NCBI GenBank assembly: GCA_029207755.1
Contig: JARCOQ010000003.1
Span: 45,342,144-45,406,143, forward strand
Source of the DNA: Chamaea fasciata
Lineage: Eukaryota; Chordata; Aves; Passeriformes; Sylviidae
DNA length: 64,000 nucleotides
Reading direction: 5' to 3'
Part shown: positions 62,901 through 64,000 of the stretch, in pieces
Layout of the letters: each line of letters opens with the position of its first letter
Numbering within the stretch: position 1 is the stretch's first letter
Position numbers and translations under genes: made by a program
Notes under the pieces: model-generated
Database searches by the model: none
What the model was told of the DNA's origin: nothing
The model's input: only the letters and a program-made list of their open reading frames with translations

Positions 62901-63351
62901 CCAATGGATGGACCTATGGTGAGACATTTTCTGAATCTGCAAAAGTGCAACCACTAATGAAACAATATAAGTTACTGTCTGAAAAGGTAAGGGATTTGTT
63001 CATGCTTGATCCAGGGTTGCTAAAATATCACTGCAAATATTACCTTGTCTTTTCATCATTTTAAGAAAAAAAATATTCACACTATGTCAACTAATGTGTG
63101 GTTGTTGCCTTCCTCAAAACCCTGCAAAGATATAAAAGGGTTTTATTGTATAATAAATAGGCCACTATTTAATAATAATAAACAAATTAATTATGGCATG
63201 TGCATCCTTCTAGGAAAAAGAAATTTATCGATGGCCAATCAAAGAATCACTGAAAACCATGCTGGCATGGGGATGGCGAATTGAAAGAACACGGGAGGGA
63301 GATTCAATGGCACTGTATAATCGGACGCGTCGCATATCTCAAACCAGTCAA
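3124..63351 (+). CDS. RYR2: RYR2, cardiac ryanodine receptor, internal exons 24-56 (partial gene)
   Basis: Ryanodine receptor 2 is the homotetrameric Ca2+ release channel of the sarcoplasmic reticulum in heart and brain; it opens on cytosolic Ca2+ to drive contraction. Thirty-three exons join in frame to 1,905 codons without a stop, roughly a third of the protein (family length near 4,970 residues). All of this part is cytosolic shell: RyR repeats 1-2, SPRY2, SPRY3, junctional and bridging solenoids, and the start of RyR repeat 3. The transmembrane pore lies downstream, outside the window. RYR2 is preferred over RYR1 and RYR3 because divergent regions 2 and 3 and the [10 protein letters not shown] motif read as RyR2 as I recall the family. 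Introns are all GT-AG. Exon numbers follow the human gene and are inferred from exon 37 size and from residues P2328, R2401 and R2474 falling in exons 46, 47 and 49. Both gene ends lie outside. Confidence 0.97.
3228..7390 (+). other. RYR2 intron 24
   Basis: 4,163-base intron, gtaagt to ctag. Holds a T run at 3591-3607 and otherwise AT-rich unique-looking sequence. I see no transposon, RNA gene or coding signal. Confidence 0.85.
7391..7474 (+). CDS. RYR2: RYR2 exon 25 (P1 domain)
   Basis: Encodes [20 protein letters not shown] and the basic segment KKMKLPK, about residues 942-969, the linker between RyR repeats 1 and 2. 84 bases, entering in phase 2 and leaving in phase 2, with a gtaagt donor. 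Compared with mammals as I recall them, the ISDEHAEDK segment reads IADERAEEK, a conservative change. Confidence 0.94.
7475..10487 (+). other. RYR2 intron 25
   Basis: 3,013-base intron. A short antisense CR1 3' tail lies at 9784-9840. The stretch near 7860-8750 is slightly richer in GC than its surroundings and has open frames on both strands, but none looks like a known protein. Nothing else recognised. Confidence 0.85.
9784..9840 (-). mobile_element. CR1 LINE 3' tail fragment, antisense
   Basis: The + strand reads tagaatcctagaatcattta followed by ggttggaaaagacctttaa. This is the complement of the CR1 3' terminus with its octamer-like tail repeat. Only about 55 bases are recognisable; the rest of the element was either truncated at insertion or has decayed. 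Confidence 0.7.
10488..10647 (+). CDS. RYR2: RYR2 exon 26 (RyR repeat 2)
   Basis: Encodes [20 protein letters not shown], then the RyR-repeat signature ([17 protein letters not shown] and TYGIQQ), about residues 970-1022. The repeat (Pfam RyR family) occurs four times per subunit; this is the second. 160 bases, entered with one base completing Asn, leaving in phase 0 at cag|gtaagt. The start is fixed by the acceptor 'caacag' at 10482-10487. Confidence 0.95.
13537..13553 (-). promoter_or_regulatory. candidate ZNF143/THAP11-type site
   Basis: The minus strand reads CTACAATTCCCATAATG. The SBS motif bound by the ZNF143/THAP11 module is near ACTACAATTCCCAGAATGC, so the core TACAATTCCCA is intact and the flank differs at a few bases. 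It lies deep in intron 26. This is a motif match only. Confidence 0.3.
15329..15347 (+). repeat. poly-T run
   Basis: Nineteen uninterrupted T in intron 26. It is not next to any exon, so it is not a splice tract. It could be an old poly(A) tail of an antisense insertion, but nothing recognisable precedes it. Confidence 0.8.
16374..18053 (+). repeat. pair of 20-base direct repeats
   Basis: The string cagggcacattctgccaggc occurs exactly at 16374-16393 and at 18034-18053, 1,660 bases apart. An exact 20-mer pair is not expected by chance in 64 kb. Each copy has a similar gacattt(t)a string upstream (about 16324 and 18008) at different spacing, so these may be remnants of an unrecognised dispersed repeat. 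Confidence 0.6.
20494..20566 (+). repeat. three short direct copies of an 18-base unit
   Basis: gctgctccataaacagtg occurs three times, at about 20495-20512, 20526-20543 and 20549-20566, with unequal spacers (13 and 5 bases). It looks like a small local duplication in intron 26, about 330 bases before exon 27. No function is apparent. Confidence 0.8.
20895..21042 (+). CDS. RYR2: RYR2 exon 27 (end of RyR repeat 2)
   Basis: Encodes [20 protein letters not shown], then [20 protein letters not shown] and NLEAPDQDH, about residues 1023-1072. This closes the P1 domain. 148 bases; the acceptor 'ttttgcag' puts the start at codon Asp in phase 0, and one base (g) remains before gtaatt. The VPYALL segment has Ala where I recall Thr in human. 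Confidence 0.95.
21190..21243 (+). repeat. pyrimidine-rich low-complexity tract
   Basis: C/T-rich stretch with two copies of tttcctttcc (about 21211 and 21228). It sits about 150 bases inside intron 27 and is not adjacent to the acceptor. Confidence 0.6.
22860..22871 (-). promoter_or_regulatory. candidate CTCF-type motif
   Basis: The minus strand reads CCACTAGAGGGC, a full match to the CTCF core pattern CCASYAGRKGGC. It is in intron 27. Occupancy cannot be judged from sequence. Confidence 0.35.
23868..24076 (+). CDS. RYR2: RYR2 exon 28 (SPRY2, first half)
   Basis: Encodes the start of the second SPRY domain: [20 protein letters not shown], then [15 protein letters not shown] and [18 protein letters not shown], about residues 1072-1141. 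The KWYFEFE and MRVGW strings are the typical SPRY beta strands. 209 bases; the two first bases complete Ala, and the exon leaves in phase 0 with a gtttgt donor. An in-frame methionine upstream in the intron is not used. Confidence 0.95.
24077..25979 (+). other. RYR2 intron 28
   Basis: 1,903 bases. No repeat or coding signal recognised; the open frame at 24905-25189 has no family resemblance. Confidence 0.8.
25980..26154 (+). CDS. RYR2: RYR2 exon 29 (SPRY2, second half)
   Basis: Encodes [20 protein letters not shown], then [19 protein letters not shown] and the [18 protein letters not shown] end, about residues 1142-1199. The GDVVGCMVD and FTLNGE strings are SPRY core strands. 175 bases, entered in phase 0, leaving one base before gtaagt. 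Confidence 0.95.
26491..26600 (-). mobile_element. CR1 LINE 3' tail fragment, antisense
   Basis: The + strand reads tagaatgtatcatagaatgg, then ttgagttggaagggacctttta and ccccctgccatgtgggg. This is the complement of a CR1 3' end. Similarity fades after about 26590, so only the last hundred or so bases of the element are present. Confidence 0.75.
27966..28000 (+). repeat. poly-T run, 35 bases
   Basis: Thirty-five uninterrupted T in the middle of intron 29. Run length is likely to vary between individuals and to be error-prone in sequencing. Confidence 0.85.
29950..29976 (+). repeat. poly-T run, 27 bases
   Basis: Twenty-seven uninterrupted T, the second long run in intron 29 and about 1.0 kb before exon 30. 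No adjoining transposon is recognisable. Confidence 0.85.
30998..31206 (+). CDS. RYR2: RYR2 exon 30 (after SPRY2)
   Basis: Encodes [20 protein letters not shown], then [20 protein letters not shown] and [18 protein letters not shown], ending PQNHEHIE, about residues 1200-1269. 209 bases; two bases complete Gly; the exon leaves in phase 0 before gtttgt. The start is fixed by phase, because the acceptor is an unusual AAG. The 855-base intron that follows (31207-32061) holds nothing I recognise. Confidence 0.95.
32062..32414 (+). CDS. RYR2: RYR2 exon 31 (SPRY2-SPRY3 linker, divergent region 2)
   Basis: Encodes [39 protein letters not shown], then the acidic [20 protein letters not shown] and EKPSRLKQR, about residues 1270-1387. 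This spans divergent region 2, the segment that best separates RyR isoforms. Its RyR2-like wording supports the gene call. Substitutions relative to human as I recall it cluster near the end ([12 protein letters not shown]). 353 bases, leaving in phase 2 before gttagt. The next intron is only 232 bases. Confidence 0.95.
32647..32761 (+). CDS. RYR2: RYR2 exon 32 (leads into SPRY3)
   Basis: Encodes [20 protein letters not shown] and [18 protein letters not shown], about residues 1387-1425. The conserved [15 protein letters not shown] string is diagnostic of RyR. 115 bases, first base completing Arg, leaving in phase 0 with a weak-looking gtattg donor. The following 874-base intron holds nothing recognised. 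Confidence 0.95.
33636..33796 (+). CDS. RYR2: RYR2 exon 33 (SPRY3)
   Basis: Encodes [40 protein letters not shown] and [13 protein letters not shown], about residues 1426-1479, the first strands of the third SPRY domain. 161 bases, entered in phase 0 after aacag, leaving two bases before gttggt. The 627-base intron after it holds nothing recognised. Confidence 0.95.
34424..34583 (+). CDS. RYR2: RYR2 exon 34 (SPRY3)
   Basis: Encodes [40 protein letters not shown] and [13 protein letters not shown], about residues 1479-1532. 160 bases, first base completing Ser, leaving in phase 0 before gtgagt. The last 15 or so bases and the donor are repeated 128 bases downstream in a tandem duplication. 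The first donor is the one that keeps the frame; reading past it meets an in-frame tga at 34599. Confidence 0.95.
34573..34828 (+). repeat. 128-bp tandem duplication carrying the exon 34 splice donor
   Basis: Two copies, about 34573-34700 and 34701-34828, are offset by exactly 128 bases and differ at roughly 13 positions by hand count (about 90% identity). Each begins with the last bases of exon 34 (tactatcag) followed by gtgagta. Both ends carry the short string tggca or gggca, which could be the microhomology behind the event. Together the copies fill most of the 271-base intron 34. The divergence says the event is not recent. Confidence 0.9.
34855..34941 (+). CDS. RYR2: RYR2 exon 35 (SPRY3, short exon)
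   Basis: Encodes [20 protein letters not shown] and FQFELGRIK, about residues 1533-1561, a SPRY3 core strand. 87 bases, phase 0 on both sides, so skipping would remove 29 residues without a frameshift. Donor gtaaat. The 706-base intron after it holds nothing recognised. Confidence 0.95.
35648..35874 (+). CDS. RYR2: RYR2 exon 36 (end of SPRY3)
   Basis: Encodes [60 protein letters not shown] and LHIPEEN, about residues 1562-1637. This ends the SPRY3 region before the junctional solenoid. 227 bases, entered in phase 0, leaving two bases before gttgat. Confidence 0.95.
35875..36820 (+). other. RYR2 intron 36
   Basis: 946 bases with a tetranucleotide (TTTA/TTTG) tract at 35981-36024. The last 218 bases before exon 37 stay open in the exon frame from an ATG at 36603, which is accidental. 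Nothing else recognised. Confidence 0.85.
35981..36024 (+). repeat. TTTA/TTTG tetranucleotide repeat
   Basis: About eleven tetramer units of attt and gttt in intron 36, with a central block of three gttt units. A simple-sequence tract, probably length-variable. Confidence 0.85.
36821..37622 (+). CDS. RYR2: RYR2 exon 37, largest exon (junctional solenoid and divergent region 3)
   Basis: 802 bases, 267 codons, about residues 1637-1905. It begins [20 protein letters not shown], runs through [40 protein letters not shown] and [20 protein letters not shown], and ends in [16 protein letters not shown]. Before that end lies an acidic stretch ([16 protein letters not shown]), the RyR2 divergent region 3. 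This stretch appears one residue shorter than the human one as I recall it. The exon is helical-repeat solenoid joining the SPRY shell to the core. Enters with one base completing Arg, leaves in phase 0 before gtaaaa. Confidence 0.96.
38135..38335 (+). CDS. RYR2: RYR2 exon 38 (junctional solenoid)
   Basis: Encodes [40 protein letters not shown] and [20 protein letters not shown], then RSPPQEQ, about residues 1906-1972. 201 bases with phase 0 on both sides. The 512-base intron before it (37623-38134) holds nothing recognised. The one after it is only 128 bases, the shortest intron in the window. Confidence 0.95.
38464..38569 (+). CDS. RYR2: RYR2 exon 39 (junctional solenoid)
   Basis: Encodes [20 protein letters not shown] and [15 protein letters not shown], about residues 1973-2007. 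106 bases, phase 0 in, one base left before gtatgt. The acceptor is ctctaag, another AAG type; phase and homology fix it. Confidence 0.95.
38570..40837 (+). other. RYR2 intron 39
   Basis: 2,268 bases. Holds the only sense-strand CR1 copy (39775-40318). The remainder is AT-rich and unrecognised. Confidence 0.85.
39775..40318 (+). mobile_element. CR1 LINE 3' fragment, sense orientation, internally deleted
   Basis: Opens with 'aaagtcctgcacctgggaag' near 39787 and follows the CR1 reverse-transcriptase tail and 3' UTR to 'gctgttctgtgaatcttca' at 40318. Recognisable blocks are 'agtacaagagagacatgg' (39880), 'tgtatataaatacctg' (40030), 'aggttgctcagagaggttgt' (40164) and 'actggacatggtcctgggca' (40219). 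Between about 39865 and 39880 it jumps over a block of a couple of hundred bases present in ordinary CR1. Stops and indels show it is dead. Confidence 0.88.
40838..40981 (+). CDS. RYR2: RYR2 exon 40 (solenoid)
   Basis: Encodes [40 protein letters not shown] and DEDDKTS, about residues 2008-2056. The lysine-rich, then acidic end (KKKQAEK, DEDDK) is a variable surface segment. 144 bases; two bases complete Gly; one base remains before gtaagc. Confidence 0.95.
40982..42852 (+). other. RYR2 intron 40
   Basis: 1,871 bases, AT-rich. I see no repeat, coding or RNA signal. Confidence 0.8.
42853..43126 (+). CDS. RYR2: RYR2 exon 41 (start of RIH region)
   Basis: Encodes [60 protein letters not shown] and [20 protein letters not shown], about residues 2056-2147. 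This is the N-terminal part of the RIH (RyR/IP3R homology) helical domain, also found in IP3 receptors. 274 bases; two bases complete Ser; two remain before gtaaat. Confidence 0.95.
43127..45789 (+). other. RYR2 intron 41
   Basis: 2,663 bases. Nothing recognised. The stretch near 43975-44105 is somewhat richer in GC and could be an old repeat, but it matches no family I know. Confidence 0.8.
45790..45904 (+). CDS. RYR2: RYR2 exon 42 (RIH region)
   Basis: Encodes [20 protein letters not shown] and [18 protein letters not shown], about residues 2147-2185, an RIH helical segment. 115 bases, first base completing Gly, leaving in phase 0 before gtaaag. The 574-base intron after it holds nothing recognised. 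Confidence 0.96.
46479..46611 (+). CDS. RYR2: RYR2 exon 43 (RIH region)
   Basis: Encodes [40 protein letters not shown] and SVGL, about residues 2186-2230. The [16 protein letters not shown] string is conserved in all RyRs. 133 bases, phase 0 in, one base left before gtaggt. The 1,151-base intron after it (46612-47762) holds nothing recognised. Confidence 0.96.
47763..47866 (+). CDS. RYR2: RYR2 exon 44 (central domain; Ser2246 site)
   Basis: Encodes [20 protein letters not shown] and [14 protein letters not shown], about residues 2230-2264. The serine of AAASVMD (codon 47810-47812) is Ser2246, mutated to Leu in human CPVT, and is intact here. 104 bases; two bases complete Ala; phase 0 out with gttggt. 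The 1,379-base intron after it (47867-49245) holds nothing recognised. Confidence 0.96.
49246..49381 (+). CDS. RYR2: RYR2 exon 45 (central domain; Gln2275 site)
   Basis: Encodes [40 protein letters not shown] and AVFCN, residues 2265-2309. Gln2275 (49276-49278) is intact. Right after it the sequence is SCPLLICKG, where I recall SCQMLVSKG in human RyR2: four changes in seven residues, including a gained Pro and Cys, in an otherwise nearly invariant exon. 136 bases, one base left before gtagag. The next intron is 350 bases with nothing recognised. Confidence 0.95.
49732..49918 (+). CDS. RYR2: RYR2 exon 46 (central domain; Pro2328 site)
   Basis: Encodes [40 protein letters not shown], then the variable [20 protein letters not shown], about residues 2310-2372. 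Pro2328 (49785-49787; P2328S causes CPVT) is intact. 187 bases; two bases complete Gly; two remain of Leu before gtaggt. The acceptor tract (ttctgtgtggtag) has several G and looks weak. The 465-base intron after it holds nothing recognised. Confidence 0.95.
50384..50489 (+). CDS. RYR2: RYR2 exon 47 (central domain; 2386-2403 mutation cluster)
   Basis: Encodes [20 protein letters not shown] and [15 protein letters not shown], about residues 2372-2407. The CPVT/arrhythmia residues Asn2386, Ala2387, Tyr2392, Arg2401 and Ala2403 are all intact. 106 bases, first base completing Leu, phase 0 out at gtaagt. The 1,180-base intron after it (50490-51669) holds nothing recognised. Confidence 0.96.
51670..51790 (+). 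CDS. RYR2: RYR2 exon 48 (Ile-Pro motif)
   Basis: Encodes [40 protein letters not shown], about residues 2408-2447. The Ile-Pro pair at 51727-51732 (2427-2428) was once proposed as the FKBP12.6 site; structures place FKBP elsewhere, at the SPRY1/handle cleft. 121 bases, phase 0 in, one base left before gtaaga. The 1,199-base intron after it (51791-52989) holds nothing recognised. Confidence 0.96.
52990..53159 (+). CDS. RYR2: RYR2 exon 49 (central domain; Arg2474 site)
   Basis: Encodes [40 protein letters not shown] and [16 protein letters not shown], residues 2448-2504. Arg2474 (agg, 53067-53069; R2474S is a classic CPVT allele) and Thr2504 are intact. 170 bases; two bases complete Asp; phase 0 out with gtaatg. 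The open frame on the opposite strand here is a shadow. Confidence 0.96.
53160..54805 (+). other. RYR2 intron 49
   Basis: 1,646 bases, of which 53770-54450 is an antisense CR1. A T run lies at about 53599-53612. The remaining parts are unrecognised. Confidence 0.85.
53770..54450 (-). mobile_element. CR1 LINE, best-preserved 3' fragment, antisense
   Basis: The + strand starts with the CR1 tail (atcatagaatcatacaattc at 53771). It continues 'ggtagcctgttccgatgctt' near 53939, 'aaggtctcctctgagcctcc' near 54109, 'tctccaggttaaacagcccc' near 54132 and 'agctgctcctcacagg' near 54160. On the minus strand an open frame (54046-54381) keeps CR1 reverse-transcriptase C-terminal wording, such as [15 protein letters not shown] and [20 protein letters not shown]. 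It is 5'-truncated and cannot encode an active enzyme. The fragment is about 0.7 kb. Confidence 0.92.
54806..55026 (+). CDS. RYR2: RYR2 exon 50 (bridging solenoid)
   Basis: Encodes [60 protein letters not shown] and EECLLSIC, residues 2505-2578. Leu2534 in CAPLFAG is intact. 221 bases, phase 0 in, two bases left before gtaagc. The acceptor is tatag; upstream sequence is unremarkable intron after the CR1. Confidence 0.96.
55027..56365 (+). other. RYR2 intron 50
   Basis: 1,339 bases, AT-rich with a short T run near 55678-55689. Nothing recognised. Confidence 0.8.
56366..56456 (+). CDS. RYR2: RYR2 exon 51 (bridging solenoid)
   Basis: Encodes [20 protein letters not shown] and [10 protein letters not shown], about residues 2578-2608. 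91 bases, first base completing Gly, phase 0 out before gtaaaa. Wording is the RyR2 one throughout. Confidence 0.96.
58480..58509 (+). repeat. AT then AC dinucleotide repeat
   Basis: About 17 bases of alternating AT followed by about 13 of AC (one CG-containing interruption). A simple microsatellite in intron 51. Confidence 0.85.
58642..58666 (+). repeat. poly-T run, 25 bases
   Basis: Twenty-five uninterrupted T, preceded by ggggggtttttttggttg. The overlapping open frames that cross it are phenylalanine artefacts. Confidence 0.85.
59017..59157 (+). CDS. RYR2: RYR2 exon 52 (bridging solenoid)
   Basis: Encodes [40 protein letters not shown] and FDALSQK, about residues 2609-2655. The [13 protein letters not shown] string is conserved across RyRs. 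141 bases, phase 0 both sides, gtaagt donor. The 710-base intron after it holds nothing recognised. Confidence 0.96.
59868..60031 (+). CDS. RYR2: RYR2 exon 53 (leads into P2 domain)
   Basis: Encodes [40 protein letters not shown] and [14 protein letters not shown], about residues 2656-2710. 164 bases, phase 0 in, two bases of Asn/Lys left before gtaaga; exon 54 makes it Asn. In-frame intronic sequence upstream stays open for about 165 bases but is not coding. Confidence 0.96.
60032..62143 (+). other. RYR2 intron 53
   Basis: 2,112 bases. Dominated by the TATTA microsatellite (60928-61089); nothing else recognised. Confidence 0.85.
60928..61089 (+). repeat. TATTA pentanucleotide microsatellite
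   Basis: About 32 units of TATTA over some 162 bases, with one internal interruption (gtta near 60957). It is the longest and purest simple repeat in the window. The open frame through it (repeating LYYII) is meaningless. Confidence 0.97.
62144..62222 (+). CDS. RYR2: RYR2 exon 54 (RyR repeat 3)
   Basis: Encodes [20 protein letters not shown] and KWSMEK, about residues 2710-2736. It starts the third RyR repeat (compare [12 protein letters not shown] in exon 26), in the P2 or phosphorylation domain. 79 bases, first base completing Asn, phase 0 out before gtaaaa. The 674-base intron after it holds nothing recognised. Confidence 0.95.
62897..62986 (+). CDS. RYR2: RYR2 exon 55 (RyR repeat 3)
   Basis: Encodes [20 protein letters not shown] and [10 protein letters not shown], residues 2737-2766. 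GWTYGE mirrors GWTYGI of repeat 2. 90 bases with phase 0 on both sides, so it could be skipped in frame. Human reads GEIYSDSSK as I recall it; here GETFSESAK, a more variable stretch. Confidence 0.95.
63214..63351 (+). CDS. RYR2: RYR2 exon 56 (P2 domain with PKA site Ser2808)
   Basis: Encodes [40 protein letters not shown] and ISQTSQ, residues 2767-2812. The RRIS motif places Ser2808 at 63337-63339, the PKA-phosphorylated serine of RyR2. The nearby CaMKII site Ser2814 should begin in the next exon, outside the window. 138 bases, phase 0 on both sides, donor gtgagc. Confidence 0.95.
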
Positions 63352-64000
63352 GTGAGCCACTTTCCTAAAATCTTTGTGTTATTTTCTGTTAATAATAACT
63401 GCCTTTTGAAAGGAAGCCTTTGAACTTTTAGGGCTCTAGATGTTCCTATGTGTGCATATGAAAATAATATCACACATAGGAAGAAAAGCCTGGATACAGT
63501 TTTTTTTTAAGGCAAGAGATACCTGTTACTGCACAAGACATAGAGGAAAGCCTGTCAATGCCCATACTAGCCACACTTCTTGTGTCAGTGGTTTGTCATC
63601 CAGGGAACCTCTGTCACTTTTTATCTTCCTTTGACCATTTGTGTCAGTGTAATGAGTCAGCCTCTGACAAATTTAGACAGTAAAAAAAAAAGAATTTAAA
63701 AAATGGTGATATTTTCTGGGTGGGGAGGAGGGACAGAAGGTAAAAGATAACTATTTATACGTTCTAGACTTAAATAGAGAAATCGGGTGTAGAAAAGCTA
63801 ACTTAAAAGTTTAATTTTTGCCTGAATTCACCATAAACTAGATTGTGTGAGATTTTGCCTGCTAAGAAAAAGAATCTCTAGATAATGAAGAGATACAATA
63901 ATAACTTCATCCTCATCCACAATGAGTTCAAACCCTAAATGAGTTCAAGTGAAATTTGTATTTAAATGAAAAGGATTTGTGTCTAATGACCATCTGTCTT
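63352..64000 (+). other. RYR2 intron 56 (5' part)
   Basis: At least 649 bases of intron running off the window. AT-rich; nothing recognised. Confidence 0.85.

Noticed and set aside
3124..63351. RYR1 or RYR3 instead of RYR2
   Set aside because: Divergent regions 2 and 3 and the Ser2808 motif fit RyR2 best, and counting back from Ser2808 puts the known RyR2 disease residues exactly in place. Not checked by alignment.
1..64000. tRNA, snRNA or other structural RNA genes
   Set aside because: No A/B boxes, cloverleaf, or U6/U1-like strings noticed by eye on either strand; small snoRNAs or miRNAs cannot be excluded without folding.

Overview
The window is an internal piece of one very large, intron-rich vertebrate gene on the + strand. 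It is RYR2, the cardiac ryanodine receptor (intracellular Ca2+ release channel). Thirty-three consecutive coding exons can be placed between 3124 and 63351. All have GT donors and AG acceptors, every exon-exon phase matches, and together they give 5,715 coding bases (1,905 codons) with no stop or frameshift. Counting back from the recognisable PKA-site motif RTRRIS (Ser2808 in human numbering), they cover about residues 907 to 2812. In the human scheme these are exons 24 to 56; exon 37, the 802-base exon, and exons 46, 47 and 49, which hold well-known disease residues, fix the numbering. The gene starts before the window and continues after it, so no promoter, start codon, stop codon or poly(A) site of RYR2 is present.

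The host is most likely a bird. The only interspersed repeats I can recognise are CR1 LINE fragments of avian/reptilian type. Introns are short for RYR2 (most 0.2-3 kb, longest 10.2 kb), and the protein is close to mammalian RyR2 but carries scattered substitutions. I cannot name the species. Turtle or crocodilian is less likely because of the compact introns.

Layout: 1-3123, end of intron 23 with a degraded antisense CR1; 3124-21042, exons 24-27 (rest of the first RyR repeat and the second, together the P1 domain), separated by the largest introns; 23868-31206, exons 28-30 (SPRY2); 32062-35874, exons 31-36 (divergent region 2, then SPRY3), closely spaced; 36821-38569, the large exon 37 with acidic divergent region 3, and exons 38-39 (junctional solenoid); 40838-59157, exons 40-52 (bridging solenoid, with the RIH region and the central arrhythmia-mutation cluster); 59868-63351, exons 53-56 (start of the P2/RyR-repeat-3 phosphorylation domain, ending just after Ser2808).

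Non-exonic content: five CR1 fragments (four antisense, one sense and internally rearranged), a TATTA microsatellite of about 160 bp, several long poly-T runs, and a 128-bp tandem duplication that copies the 3' edge of exon 34 with its splice donor. Two motif-level candidates for regulatory sites (a CTCF-type and a ZNF143/THAP11-type match) lie in introns. I see no second gene, structural RNA, CRISPR array or prokaryotic feature, and no convincing undescribed system. The most unusual local structure is the duplicated splice donor in intron 34.
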